A stretch of DNA of 64,000 nt from positions 62,001-126,000 of the forward strand of contig JAZKJF010000009.1 of assembly GCA_040384465.1 (NCBI GenBank), given 5' to 3'. Source of the DNA: UBA5078 sp040384465 (GTDB taxonomy: Bacteria; Pseudomonadota; Gammaproteobacteria; Pseudomonadales; Pseudohongiellaceae). Position numbers and translations under genes: made by a program. The notes beneath the pieces were generated by a model. The model was given only the letters and a program-made list of their open reading frames with translations. It was not told the DNA's origin and ran no database searches. Shown piece after piece: positions 50,899-60,278 of the stretch; the first letter of the stretch is position 1; each line of letters opens with the position of its first letter.

Positions 50899-51945
50899 TC
50901 AACTGGCGCTGAACGCCACCAGATGGTCCATCTCGATGTGGATGCCGATCATCTCGCCTTCGGCGTGTGCATGATGACTTGGCGCCAGACTCAGCACGTG
51001 TGAACCATCAGGCAATGCCAGCGTGTACAGATAACCCGCTCCCCGGAACGCCTTGTCGACAACACGCGCCTGCGTCGGGCTGGCGTCATCGTGGATAACG
51101 TCGTCCGGGCGAATCAACACAGTCACTTTGCTACCGACCGGGTAACCGTGCAGCTCCTCCCCACCCAGTAAACCGAGTGCCGTCTCTACTTTCGAGGGAG
51201 TGATGACGGTGCCATTTAGAAACACCCCTTCACCCACGAAATCAGCCACATAGGCGCAAGCAGGCTGATGGTAAAGCTCGAAGGGCGTGCTCCATTGCAA
51301 CAATTCTCCAGCGCGCATGACGCCGATCTCGTCCGCCATCGCGAAGGCTTCGTACTGATTGTGACTCACCAGAATCGCGGTAATGCCATCCTGCTTGAGC
51401 ACAAAGCGAATCTCGCGGGCGATCTGTTCGCGCAGCTCCACATCGAGGCTGGCAAAGGGTTCATCCAACAGCAGGATGCCTGGCTTGGGCGCCATCGCCC
51501 GCGCCACCGCAACACGCTGCTGCTGACCACCGGACAAGCGATGTGGGTAGACGTTGAGGAAATCGCCAATCTTGAGCATTTCAGCCAGCTCCTGCACGCG
51601 TTTCTGCCGATCAACCCGATTCATGGCGGAGAGGCCGAACGCAATGTTCTCCGTGACGGTCAGGTGCGGAAACAGGGCATAGTCCTGAAACACCATGCCG
51701 ACATGACGCTTCTCCACCGGCTGGCAGAACTGCTGATTGCTGACTGGCTGCCCGGCGATGCTGATTTCGCCCTGCAGCACCTTCTCGAAGCCAGCGATAG
51801 CTCGCAGCAAGGTGGTTTTGCCACAACCGCTCGGACCGAGCAGGCAGCCAATGGTGCCCTGACTGAGTTGCAGACTGATGTCACGCACAATCACCGTGCT
51901 TTCAAGAGCGACGGAAACATTTTTGAGTTCAAGTACTTGAGTCAT
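50899..51945 (-). CDS. fbpC: Ferric iron ABC transporter ATP-binding protein
   Basis: 348 residues. Walker A GPSGCGKTT, Q-loop FQDYALFPHLTV, signature LSGGQQQR, Walker B LLLDEPFASLD, H-loop SHNQ. C-terminal about 110 residues form a TOBE-like regulatory domain, as in FbpC. Overlaps the permease gene by 17 nt. Last gene of the fbp operon. Confidence 0.9.
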   Translation of the reverse strand: MTQVLELKNVSVALESTVIVRDISLQLSQGTIGCLLGPSGCGKTTLLRAIAGFEKVLQGEISIAGQPVSNQQFCQPVEKRHVGMVFQDYALFPHLTVTENIAFGLSAMNRVDRQKRVQELAEMLKIGDFLNVYPHRLSGGQQQRVAVARAMAPKPGILLLDEPFASLDVELREQIAREIRFVLKQDGITAILVSHNQYEAFAMADEIGVMRAGELLQWSTPFELYHQPACAYVADFVGEGVFLNGTVITPSKVETALGLLGGEELHGYPVGSKVTVLIRPDDVIHDDASPTQARVVDKAFRGAGYLYTLALPDGSHVLSLAPSHHAHAEGEMIGIHIEMDHLVAFSAS

Positions 51946-53626
51946 GACCAGGCCGTGATCTGGAGATCGATTTACTGAGGATGATGACAGGAATGATACC
52001 GGCTAACACAATCATCAGGGCAGAGCTGGCGGCTTCCGCGAGACGCTCCTGATTAGCCAGTTCGTAAGTTCGGATGGCCAGCGTGTTGAAATTGAACGGC
52101 CGCAGAATGAGAGTCGCGGGCAGCTCCTTGAGCACATCTACAAACACCAGCAGGCTGGCGGTCAGCAGGCTGCCCTGCAACAGCGGTACGTGTACACGGC
52201 GCAGAATCTGCAAGGGGTTCAAGCCCATCGAACGCCCGACATCATCCATGGTTGGCTTGATCTTGCCGAGTCCCGCATCCAGCGTGTTCAGCGCAACAGG
52301 CAGGAAGCGCACCAGATAGGCGAAGACGACAGCAATCAACGTGCCGCTCAGCAGCAGCCCGGTCGCGATATCGAAGTGCTCGCGCATCCAGGCATCCAGT
52401 GTGTTGTCGAACCAGGCAAACGGAATCAACACACCTACCGCAATCACCGTGCCCGGAATGGCATAACCCAATCCCATCACCCTGACAACACCGCGCAGGG
52501 CCAGTGTCGGCCGCAACCGTTTGCTGTAGGTGATGAAGATCCCCAGCAGCAGGGCGATGATCGCCGTGACGGAGGCGAGTTTCAGGCTGTTCATGAACAG
52601 CGTCAGGAAGCTGCTCTTGTCTATCAGATGCCAGGTGTCCACGGCCCAGAGTGTCAACTGGATGAACGGCACGAGGAATCCGAGCAGAACCGGGAGCGCA
52701 CAATAGCTCAGCGCAGCGGCGCTCTTCCAACCGGTCAGCGGAATCTGCGGCAGACGCGAATACTTGTTACTGGTGTGGTGATAGCGGGCTTTCTGGCGCG
52801 ACCAATGCTCGGTCAGCACAAGGAACAAAATGAAGAGCAGCAATACCGCTGCCAGCTGGGCCGCCGCTGTGGTGCTGCCCAGACCAAACCAGGTGCGGAA
52901 GATGCCCGTGGTGAAGGCAGAGACGCCGAAGTACTGCACGGTGCCGTAGTCCGCCAGCGTCTCCATCAGCACCAGTGACAGACCCGCGATAATTGCCGGA
53001 CGCGCCAAGGGGATGGCTACCCGGGTGAAAGCCCGCCAGGGGCTGGCGCCGAGCGTTCGCGAGACTTCGAGCACACAAACAGATTGTTCAAGAAAAGCTG
53101 TGCGGGACAGCAGGTAGACGTAGGGGTAGAGCACCAGCGACAACATGGTGACAGCGCCGCCAAGTGAACGAACATTGGGAAACCAGTATTCCCCGAAGCG
53201 CACATCGAAGGTCTCACGAATCCACAACTGCAACGGACCACCGACGTCCAGCATCCCCGTATAGGTGTAAGCGATGATGTAGGCGGGCATCGCCAGCGGC
53301 AGTACCAGCGCCCACTCCAGAATGCGGCTGCCGGGAAAGCGTGTCATGGTCACCAGCCAGGCAGGTCCGATTCCCAGGAGCAGCACCACGCATCCGACCC
53401 CCACCAGCAGGGTCAGCGAATGCGTCACGTAGTCGCCGAGCACGGTCTCATAAAGATGCTGCCAAACTCCGTCGCTGCTGCTGGTGACCGACGCCAGAAT
53501 AGTCAGCACCGGCACGCTCAGCAGCAGACACAACAGCAGGATACCCAGCATTGGGAGGCGGTTGTAAAACCCGGTTTTCAGAGACGACAAGGCCCCTTCC
53601 GGGGCCCTGTCCACGCTATTGATCAT
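51929..53626 (-). CDS. fbpB: Ferric iron ABC transporter permease (fused two-domain)
   Basis: 565 residues containing two BPD_transp_1 halves, about residues 50-270 and 340-555, each with an EAA-like loop (LEVSRTLGASPWRAFTRVAIP; VGRSMGLNPLQILRRVHVP). The fused form is usual for FbpB/HitB. About twelve membrane helices. Between fbpA and fbpC in the standard order. Confidence 0.92.
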   Translation of the reverse strand: MINSVDRAPEGALSSLKTGFYNRLPMLGILLLCLLLSVPVLTILASVTSSSDGVWQHLYETVLGDYVTHSLTLLVGVGCVVLLLGIGPAWLVTMTRFPGSRILEWALVLPLAMPAYIIAYTYTGMLDVGGPLQLWIRETFDVRFGEYWFPNVRSLGGAVTMLSLVLYPYVYLLSRTAFLEQSVCVLEVSRTLGASPWRAFTRVAIPLARPAIIAGLSLVLMETLADYGTVQYFGVSAFTTGIFRTWFGLGSTTAAAQLAAVLLLFILFLVLTEHWSRQKARYHHTSNKYSRLPQIPLTGWKSAAALSYCALPVLLGFLVPFIQLTLWAVDTWHLIDKSSFLTLFMNSLKLASVTAIIALLLGIFITYSKRLRPTLALRGVVRVMGLGYAIPGTVIAVGVLIPFAWFDNTLDAWMREHFDIATGLLLSGTLIAVVFAYLVRFLPVALNTLDAGLGKIKPTMDDVGRSMGLNPLQILRRVHVPLLQGSLLTASLLVFVDVLKELPATLILRPFNFNTLAIRTYELANQERLAEAASSALMIVLAGIIPVIILSKSISRSRPGHDSST

Positions 53627-53646
53627 GGAGAATCTGCTTCACACCA

Positions 53647-54654
53647 CTACTGCCAACCGGCACGGTCCATCAGACGAACTGCTTCGGCATTATGAATACC
53701 GAGCTGCTCCAGCGCAAGATTGTCAGCCTTGAAGGTGCCCCAGGACTGCAGCAGCTCACTGGCAGGCACGTCGGCACGCACCGGAAACTCGTTGTTCACT
53801 TCGGCATACCAGGCTTGCGCCTCTTCACCGGCCATGAACTCCAGCAATTGCAGCGCGGCATCGCGATTCTTTGCTGCTTTGGTGATGCCTGCACCACTGA
53901 TATTCATATGGGCGCCGTTGCCGTTCTGATCGGGAAAGAACACACCCACGGCTGCCGCCGCATTGCGCTCTGCTTCGTTGGTGGACTTGAGCATGCCACC
54001 GAAGTAGTAAGTGTTGCTGATGGCGAGATCACACTGCCCTGCCGCCACGGCACTGATTTGCTCACGGTCACCGCCTTGTGGCGCGCGGCCGAAATTGGCC
54101 ACCAGTCCTGTTGCCCAGGCTTCAGCAGCCTCGACGCCGTTACGGCTGATCATTGAGGCGACCAGAGACTGGTTGTAGATGTTGCCAGAGGAACGTACAC
54201 AGATCTTGTTGTCCCACTTCGGGTTGGCCAGATCAGCGTAGGTGGACAGGTCGGCAGGATTCACACGCGCCTTGTCATAAATAATGACGCGTGAGCGCAG
54301 CGTCAGGCCATACCAGTAGCCTTCGGAGTCGCGGTACTCGGCAGGGATAATGCCATTGATCGTGGCAGATTCCACGGCCTGCAGGACCCCTGCTTCCTTG
54401 GCGCGATAGAGACGGCCCACATCTTCAGCAATCAGCAGATCTGCAGGGGAGTTGTCGCCCTCCAGAGACAGACGTTGAATCAACTCATCAGCGGCACCCG
54501 TCACCAGATTGACAGTCACTCCGGTACGCTCAGTAAAGATGTCCAGAATGGGCTTGATCAGGTTTTCCTGTCTGGCGGAGTAGATGTTCACTTCGGCAGC
54601 AAGCGCCTGGTTGCAGCAAACGGCCAACAGCGTCAGGGTCAGTTTTTTCAGCAT
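53647..54654 (-). CDS. fbpA: Ferric iron-binding periplasmic protein
   Basis: 335 residues with Sec signal ending QALAA-EV. N-terminal VNIYSARQENLIKPILDIFTERTGVTV typical for the FbpA/FutA group. The twin iron-ligand tyrosines are in ISNTYYFG. Binds Fe(III) in the periplasm and delivers it to FbpBC. A Fur-box-like sequence lies 94 bp upstream of the start. Confidence 0.92.
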   Translation of the reverse strand: MLKKLTLTLLAVCCNQALAAEVNIYSARQENLIKPILDIFTERTGVTVNLVTGAADELIQRLSLEGDNSPADLLIAEDVGRLYRAKEAGVLQAVESATINGIIPAEYRDSEGYWYGLTLRSRVIIYDKARVNPADLSTYADLANPKWDNKICVRSSGNIYNQSLVASMISRNGVEAAEAWATGLVANFGRAPQGGDREQISAVAAGQCDLAISNTYYFGGMLKSTNEAERNAAAAVGVFFPDQNGNGAHMNISGAGITKAAKNRDAALQLLEFMAGEEAQAWYAEVNNEFPVRADVPASELLQSWGTFKADNLALEQLGIHNAEAVRLMDRAGWQ

Positions 54655-54747
54655 GGAGATGTCTCCTCGGTGCGGGTTGAATGAAGGAATGGCTGTCAGA
54701 TAGGGTTACCAGATACAACAGCCGAGTGAGCACCGCATCATGGAGTA

Positions 54748-54766
54748 GATGATAATCGATCTCATT
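54748..54766. promoter_or_regulatory. Fur-box-like sequence upstream of fbpA
   Basis: TGATAAT-C-GATCTCA (54750-54764): left half matches the Fur consensus heptamer completely, right half in 4 of 7 positions. Placed before the iron operon, it is a plausible Fur target. Confidence 0.5.
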
Positions 54767-54828
54767 TGGAGTTGCAATTGGAATTCAGGAGAGTTGCTTT
54801 GAAGGTTGAGCAGAAAAGAGAGAGAAGA

Positions 54829-56292
54829 TCAGGCACTGCGCGTCGTCAACCGCCCCAGAGGGCCACCAGAATTCTTGATCTCGTCGAAAAATACAAACGC
54901 GTCCGGAGACTGCTTGGCCGCATACATGGCCATATCCGCATTTTTGAGCAGCTCCGAAGCCTCCGTACCATCCTGTGGTGCCAGAGCGACACCAATACTG
55001 AGGTGCACTGGAAACTCACGCCCATCCACCTGCATCGGTTTATGCAGCGCCTGTACCAATGTTTCGAGCACCTGCAACGTCGATTCACGAGTCGCACCGT
55101 GCAGCAGCACGGCAAACTCATCTCCGCCGTAGCGCGCAATCAGGTCGGATTTTCGCAAGGAAGTTTTCAGACGCCGGGCGATAATCCTCAGCACCTGATC
55201 ACCGCCATCATGGCCGAGCGTGTCGTTGATCTGTTTGAACTCGTCCGTGTCCATGAGCAACACGGCAAAACTGCTGATCTGGGCAGCGGGCATCGGTTGC
55301 GCGCACAGCCTGGCAATGCTCATGTCCAGCAGGCGGCGGTTGGCGACTCCCGTCAACGTGTCCAGATGCGCAAGAGTATTCAACGGACCAATCATGAGTC
55401 GGGTCAGCAGAAATACGGCAAGGATACTCAGCGCGACGCTGGCCATCATCCACACCAGCAGACTGTTCTGCAGCTGGTCAAACGGCCCCATGACTTCGTC
55501 GAGTGATTTTCCCAGCACTCCGATGACTTCCAAGCCCTCGGAACGGACCAGCGGAAGCATGTTCAGCAGATAGTGATTCTCATCATTGTCAAAAGCACTG
55601 GCGACGCCGTCGGAAGCGATGAACTCACTCAACAGACCTTCGCTCACATCGGTCGGGAAAGTAGAGACATGCATCCTCCACTGCCCGCCGGCAAGCCTTG
55701 CGAAGAAAGCGTAGTTGGCATTAGCGTCGCCACCGAGGACTTGCCAGAGCGGATCTCCCATCGGGAAACCGATACTCAACCAGCCAATCGGCTCCGGGGA
55801 ATTGATAGGGATAGTGACGATCTGGTGCAAGGCCTCACCGCTCATGTTCATCGGCGCGATCATCTGTGGCGGCGGAGACAACTGCAGAATAGCGGGGTTG
55901 ACTTCAACGGGGCCGGATTCCAAAGTGGCGGCAGGGCCGGAAACGTAGGCAATGACATTGCGGTTCATGTCGGTCAGCAGCATGGCAGCCGCCTGAATAC
56001 GGAAACCGTTATTCTGCAAGGTCGCTTCGATGGCCAGCCGATCACCTGTCGCAATCGCTTCCCGAACATTGGAATCTGCCGCGATGACCTGCCCGGTCAA
56101 GGCTAATTGGCGGCTGCGCAGAAGCACCAGATTACGCATGACATCAGAGGCGATCTGCAGATCGTGTCCTGCGTTTTCCCTGGCAATGTTCTCATTGCTG
56201 ACCGTCAGCACCATATAGGCACCGACTTGAATCAACGCGAACACTACGATGAAGACGTAGATGATCTTCCATTCATACAGACGATAATTCAT
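54829..56292 (-). CDS. Diguanylate cyclase with periplasmic dCache-type sensor
   Basis: 487 residues from ATG 56292 (AAGG 7 nt upstream). TM1 about 11-33, a periplasmic sensor of about 270 residues starting with LVLLRSRQLALTGQVIAADSNVREAIATGDRLAIEATLQNNGF (dCache_3-like), TM2 about 295-315, then a GGDEF domain with intact active site GGDEF at 389-393. The inhibitory I-site RKSD lies five residues before it. Makes c-di-GMP from two GTP; no EAL domain. Divergent from the cytochrome operon. It should link an external signal to motility/biofilm decisions. Confidence 0.9.
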   Translation of the reverse strand: MNYRLYEWKIIYVFIVVFALIQVGAYMVLTVSNENIARENAGHDLQIASDVMRNLVLLRSRQLALTGQVIAADSNVREAIATGDRLAIEATLQNNGFRIQAAAMLLTDMNRNVIAYVSGPAATLESGPVEVNPAILQLSPPPQMIAPMNMSGEALHQIVTIPINSPEPIGWLSIGFPMGDPLWQVLGGDANANYAFFARLAGGQWRMHVSTFPTDVSEGLLSEFIASDGVASAFDNDENHYLLNMLPLVRSEGLEVIGVLGKSLDEVMGPFDQLQNSLLVWMMASVALSILAVFLLTRLMIGPLNTLAHLDTLTGVANRRLLDMSIARLCAQPMPAAQISSFAVLLMDTDEFKQINDTLGHDGGDQVLRIIARRLKTSLRKSDLIARYGGDEFAVLLHGATRESTLQVLETLVQALHKPMQVDGREFPVHLSIGVALAPQDGTEASELLKNADMAMYAAKQSPDAFVFFDEIKNSGGPLGRLTTRSA

Positions 56293-56485
56293 GAACAACC
56301 TTACTCTATTGCCGGGCAATTGCTCTGCAGGCACGCTAAACCAGCGCCGCAGTTTAATCAAGACATCAAAGAATAGATATTGCCCGTAAATCCCGGGACC
56401 ATGTGAATCGCCTTCACAAGCAATTCCTGTAGAATGCCTCGCATCAGCAGTTCGCCACTCCCCATAATTGATCGAGGGCCAGACC

Positions 56486-57025
56486 ATGCACATCAATGTC
56501 ACGCTGCCATTTTTCCGCTCAATGTTACTACTGGTTGCTCTGGCGCTCCTGGCAGGTTGCAGTGAACAACCGACCGGGAGCAATGCAAGCGCCAATCCAA
56601 GCGCTTCCACCAGTCCCGAGCATTCCGCCTACGACACCTCTCTGAACATACGCGACTTCATGAATCTGATTCTGGACCCCACCGCCGATGTGCTGTGGGA
56701 TTCCGCAGGCTGGGTGGACAGCAGAGAAAGCGGCTACGAGGAACTCTACCCGACCACGGACGAGCAATGGGATTATGTACGCCGCAACGCCGCCCTCATT
56801 ATCGAAATCGGCAACATGCTGGCGCTGCCCGGACGCGCTGTCGACAACGACGCCTGGATGACTTATGCAAAAGGGCTGAGTCAGGCAGGAACGATAGCAA
56901 TGGAGGCCGCCGCTGTGCAGAACAAAGAGGATTTCTTTCAGGCCGGGGCGCAACTGTACAGCGTCTGCACAGCCTGCCATCAAGCCTACAATCCTGAAAT
57001 CACCTCCAAGTTCGCCACCAACTGA
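56486..57025 (+). CDS. Lipoprotein with a C-terminal c-type heme site
   Basis: 179 residues from ATG 56486. Lipobox LLAGC (Cys25). The mature part is helical and carries one heme-binding motif CTACH (161-165) near the C-terminus, preceded by EDFFQAGAQLYSVCTACHQAY, a layout like cytochrome c' (four-helix bundle). It would be a periplasmic lipid-anchored cytochrome that binds gases or transfers electrons. The stop overlaps the HupE gene start by one base. First gene of a three-gene operon. Confidence 0.75.
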   Translation: MHINVTLPFFRSMLLLVALALLAGCSEQPTGSNASANPSASTSPEHSAYDTSLNIRDFMNLILDPTADVLWDSAGWVDSRESGYEELYPTTDEQWDYVRRNAALIIEIGNMLALPGRAVDNDAWMTYAKGLSQAGTIAMEAAAVQNKEDFFQAGAQLYSVCTACHQAYNPEITSKFATN

Positions 57026-57759
57026 TGATGCGTCACCAGCACCCACCGTCGCTCTTGTCCTTCGGCATGCAGGCCACGGCGTCTGCGGCGCCCGTCCTGT
57101 TGTTGCTGGGCATGATGACGCTGACTGGCAACGCTCAGGCTCACTCCATCAGTGGCAATGACGCCACCTTCGTGCAAGACATTGACGGCCCGGCCATCAT
57201 GCCCTTCATCTATCTGGGCGCGAAACACATGGTCACTGGCTATGATCATCTGCTGTTTCTGGTGGGCGTGGTGTTCTTTCTCTACCGTCCCCTGCAAGTC
57301 ATCCAGTATGTCACCCTGTTTGCCGTAGGCCACAGCATCACCCTGCTGACTGGCGTGCTGGCGAATCTGCAAGTCAACGCCTACTTGATCGATGCCATCA
57401 TCGGACTGTCCATCGTTTACAAGGCCTTCGAAAATATGGGAGGGTTCGACCGGCTGGGAAGCTGGCGTCCGGCGCCACAGATCGCTGTCTTCGTGTTCGG
57501 TTTATTTCATGGCCTCGGGTTGGCCACCAAGCTGCAGGAGTTCGATCTGTCTCCCAATGGCTTGGTCGTCAACATCATCAGCTTCAACGTGGGTGTGGAG
57601 CTTGGGCAATGCCTGGCCTTGTTCGTTATTTTCATGGCGTTGAGCTACTGGCGCAGCTTTGCCAGTTACCTGCGTCACGCTTTTGTCACCAACACCATGC
57701 TGATGAGCGCTGGCTTCCTGCTGGCCGCTTATCAGCTGACATTCTATTTGATGAGCTGA
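57025..57759 (+). CDS. HupE/UreJ family membrane protein
   Basis: 244 residues, HupE/UreJ_2 type. Signal-like N-terminus ending QAHS; the His-containing first helix segment LGAKHMVTGYDHLLFLVGVVFFL carries the conserved HxxxGxDHxLF-type metal site; further helices with TLFAVGHSITL and FGLFHGLGLA. HupE proteins are nickel or cobalt permeases or metal-exporting accessories; here no hydrogenase or urease is near, so the metal is unknown. Coupled translationally to the upstream cytochrome. Confidence 0.85.
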   Translation: MMRHQHPPSLLSFGMQATASAAPVLLLLGMMTLTGNAQAHSISGNDATFVQDIDGPAIMPFIYLGAKHMVTGYDHLLFLVGVVFFLYRPLQVIQYVTLFAVGHSITLLTGVLANLQVNAYLIDAIIGLSIVYKAFENMGGFDRLGSWRPAPQIAVFVFGLFHGLGLATKLQEFDLSPNGLVVNIISFNVGVELGQCLALFVIFMALSYWRSFASYLRHAFVTNTMLMSAGFLLAAYQLTFYLMS

Positions 57760-57827
57760 CGGATCAACCAGCAGACACCCCTATCACAAGAGCCCCGCCT
57801 TCCAATGACCGGGGATGGAGATGCGCG

Positions 57828-58442
57828 ATGACACAACCGACTGACTCTCAGGACACTCCTTTTCAACAACCCACTTCGCAACAACCCCATTCGCCGCCTT
57901 CTCGTCGGCAAATTTTGCTGGGCACTGTCGCTGCCATTCTGATCGCCGGCACCGTTCTGGTCATTGCCGTTCTGCCTGCCGAATTTGGCATCGACCCTCT
58001 GGGGGTTGGTCGCGTGCTTGGGCTGCAAGAGCTTGCCGATGCCAGTGACGGCCCGCTGGAACCGCAGACCATCGTGCACAGAGCCGACTCGGTTGAATTC
58101 GTGCTGGGCCCATTTCAGTCATTGGAATACAAGTACCGGCTGAGCGAAGGCAACAGCATGGTCTACTCCTGGCAGGCAACCGGCGAACTTGCTTACGACA
58201 TGCACGCAGACCCGGACAACATGGAAGGCGAGGAGTTTGTGGAGAGTTTTGACAAAGGCGATGGCGCCAGCAGCATGGGAACCTATCATGCGCCGTTTAC
58301 CGGGATTCATGGCTGGTTCTGGGAAAACCGTACCTTTGAGGAAGTGGTGTTGCGCCTGCATAGCGCAGGATTTTACGAAGGCACCATTCTCTTCCGTGAC
58401 GGGGGCGTCTTCGAACAGACGCTGGACCCCGTCCTGAATTAA
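57828..58442 (+). CDS. Transmembrane anchor protein (HupE partner)
   Basis: 204 residues from ATG 57828 (GGAG 7 nt upstream). A Gln/Pro-rich cytosolic start, one transmembrane helix (about residues 30-52) ending in VLPAEFGIDPLGVGRVLGL, then a periplasmic domain rich in aromatic residues (SMVYSWQATGELAYDMHAD...FTGIHGWFWENRT). This LPAEYGIDPTGIGR motif is familiar from proteins annotated as transmembrane anchor protein beside HupE genes. Function unknown, presumably a helper of the HupE permease. Confidence 0.7.
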   Translation: MTQPTDSQDTPFQQPTSQQPHSPPSRRQILLGTVAAILIAGTVLVIAVLPAEFGIDPLGVGRVLGLQELADASDGPLEPQTIVHRADSVEFVLGPFQSLEYKYRLSEGNSMVYSWQATGELAYDMHADPDNMEGEEFVESFDKGDGASSMGTYHAPFTGIHGWFWENRTFEEVVLRLHSAGFYEGTILFRDGGVFEQTLDPVLN

Positions 58443-58456
58443 GTGCCTGTCAGTGC

Positions 58457-58900
58457 TTACTGGCCACCTGGATCAGAACCATCCACTGGTGCACCGGTCC
58501 CCGAGGAGCCCATGAACAACTTGCGGCCATCCGGGAAAGTGATGTCGCGGCCATTGCCACGGCATTCGGGTGAACACAGACGGTCTTTGCTTTGATATCC
58601 GGTCACGACAATCTCGGTGCCGATTTGCAGAGAATCACGATTGATGCCTCGGCGCAGCAAAGTATTCGGCGTGCCGCCTTCCACCATCCAGAGCTGCTTG
58701 CTGCCGTCTTCGTTGGTGTTCTCCAGATGAATCCAGGAGTGCGGATTGATCCACTCCACACGTGTGATCGGGCCACGCAACGCAATCGGGAGATTGGCGT
58801 CGAACTCTGCAGAGAACGCATGGTGTGCTGACGCGGGCATGCTGGCCACTGCCATCGCACCTGTCACTGTTGCCAAGGCCATCATCATCTTGATCTTCAT
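58457..58900 (-). CDS. DUF6152 exported protein
   Basis: 147 residues from ATG 58900 (AAGGGG 7 nt upstream). Signal peptide cut after PASA-HH. DUF6152 hallmark: HHAFSAEFDANLPIALRGPITRVEWINPHSWIHLE and two Cys in LCSPEC. A beta-barrel-like small protein, commonly co-encoded with the lipoprotein that follows upstream on the strand. Function unknown. Confidence 0.8.
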   Translation of the reverse strand: MKIKMMMALATVTGAMAVASMPASAHHAFSAEFDANLPIALRGPITRVEWINPHSWIHLENTNEDGSKQLWMVEGGTPNTLLRRGINRDSLQIGTEIVVTGYQSKDRLCSPECRGNGRDITFPDGRKLFMGSSGTGAPVDGSDPGGQ

Positions 58901-58937
58901 ATTGTCACCCCTTTTCCTGATCTGAATTAACGTTGTC

Positions 58938-59858
58938 TCAGCCGTTTGCATCCGGTCCAAAAAGCTCGGCCTCACGCCCTTTTCTGTACTTTCCGTACAT
59001 TAACTCTTCCACGAATTCCACGCACTTGAATTGCGGCAACTCGAAGCCTTCTTCAAGTCTTCTGTACACCGGCATGCTGATGGTCCAGGGGCGTTCGAAG
59101 ATGTCAGGATCCTCCATCGTCGCTTCGTATTGCATGACATTCTCGCTGACGAGCGTGTAACGCTCCGTCACCTTCAATTTGTAGGTGTGGTAGTTACCAG
59201 CCCTGTCGAACCAGGTTCTGTCATCCAGACCGGTCACTTCGACAACAAAAGTATCTCCCTCCCAGTATCCATAAGATTGTCCCATCCACGCATCGAGAGG
59301 CGGAACACCCGGGTCTTCAAGATAGATGTTACGCACGGCTCCCGCGAACGAATACGCGAAGAACATTGCCTGTTCACTTTGGAAAATCTGGAACGGGTGC
59401 GGCATATATGTCGCACGCGGTACACCTGGCATAAAGCATTTGATTTCGGGATCACTGGTCAGCCAGTTTTCCTGATTGGCCTGACGCTGCGCCAATGCCT
59501 CTGGTTTGTAAGGGATTGTCCCTCCCTCTACCACCGTAAAGCTGGCAGGCACGGAGCCGGTTGCTCCCATCGCGACCACCGCTGGTGCAGGCACAGGGAC
59601 AAAATCACCGGGCACCATGGCAAAGGCTGCCTTGGCCGGAGCTGATTCAAGATTGTTGTTCGCTGTGCTCAACACCTGCCAGATGCCATTGAGATCAGGT
59701 TTGCCGTTCGGTGTACGGGGAATAGCAGCTGCGGGGGCTGCAGTCGTTGCGGTGTCGGCCGCCACTGCGATGGTCTGTGTCTCTTGCGGAGAGCAGGCAA
59801 CCAGCGATACCAGCAATGCAGCGGACAGGCAATTCAACGTCAATTTACGACCGGGCAT
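58938..59858 (-). CDS. Lipoprotein of the DUF6152-partner type
   Basis: 306 residues. Lipobox SLVAC (about Cys22). Conserved features: PRTPNGKPDLNGIWQVL, YLEDPGVPPL, WEGDTFVVEVTGLDDRTWFD, and ERYTLVSENVMQYEATMEDPDIF. Such proteins are commonly paired with DUF6152 in oceanic and soil gammaproteobacteria, function unknown. It is followed by 37 nt and the DUF6152 gene, so they form an operon, here with the lipoprotein first. Confidence 0.75.
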   Translation of the reverse strand: MPGRKLTLNCLSAALLVSLVACSPQETQTIAVAADTATTAAPAAAIPRTPNGKPDLNGIWQVLSTANNNLESAPAKAAFAMVPGDFVPVPAPAVVAMGATGSVPASFTVVEGGTIPYKPEALAQRQANQENWLTSDPEIKCFMPGVPRATYMPHPFQIFQSEQAMFFAYSFAGAVRNIYLEDPGVPPLDAWMGQSYGYWEGDTFVVEVTGLDDRTWFDRAGNYHTYKLKVTERYTLVSENVMQYEATMEDPDIFERPWTISMPVYRRLEEGFELPQFKCVEFVEELMYGKYRKGREAELFGPDANG

Positions 59859-60278
59859 ACATCAAGACCTCTTCTTTTGGTCGGCCGATATAAACACTTC
59901 GCTGTCAGTAGTGTCAAGCCATACCCGGCGGGGCTCGACATCGGCCGTGCTGGGGCTCCAACCTTGTTTTCAGGCTTATTCAGGAACAGAAACTGGCAGC
60001 CCGCTGGCGACTTCAGCAACATCACAGTGCTGACGAATGGCACGCGCTCATAGGGCGTTACGGTATCGCTTGGCTGAAACTCTACATGGGCGGTGACGAA
60101 CGCTATCGTCAGTTTATTGAGGGACCAGCACGCCAGGCGGACGACGCGCTGTTTTCGCGTTACATCCTGGGCAAATGAAAGAGCTAATGGAGGAGCGAGT
60201 GAAATCGAGAGCGAAAAAATGGCGGCCTGAGATCAGGCCGCCACAAGGTCGATTACTGTTTTCGTCGCTGCGCTGCGA
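59859..60278. other. 420-bp region with a hydrolase remnant
   Basis: The spacer holds the promoter side of the lipoprotein gene, the pseudogene fragment on the plus strand at 59975-60178, and a short tail of no visible function. Confidence 0.5.
59975..60178 (+). pseudogene. C-terminal fragment of a PET-hydrolase/chlorophyllase-like alpha/beta hydrolase
   Basis: About 67 codons up to TGA 60176-60178, with no start or catalytic half. WHALIGRYGIAWLKLYMGGD and ERYRQFI resemble the end of dienelactone-hydrolase/PETase-type enzymes (IGKxGVAWMKRFMDNDTRYxxF). The catalytic Ser, Asp and His would lie upstream and are missing. Pattern recognition only. Confidence 0.5.
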
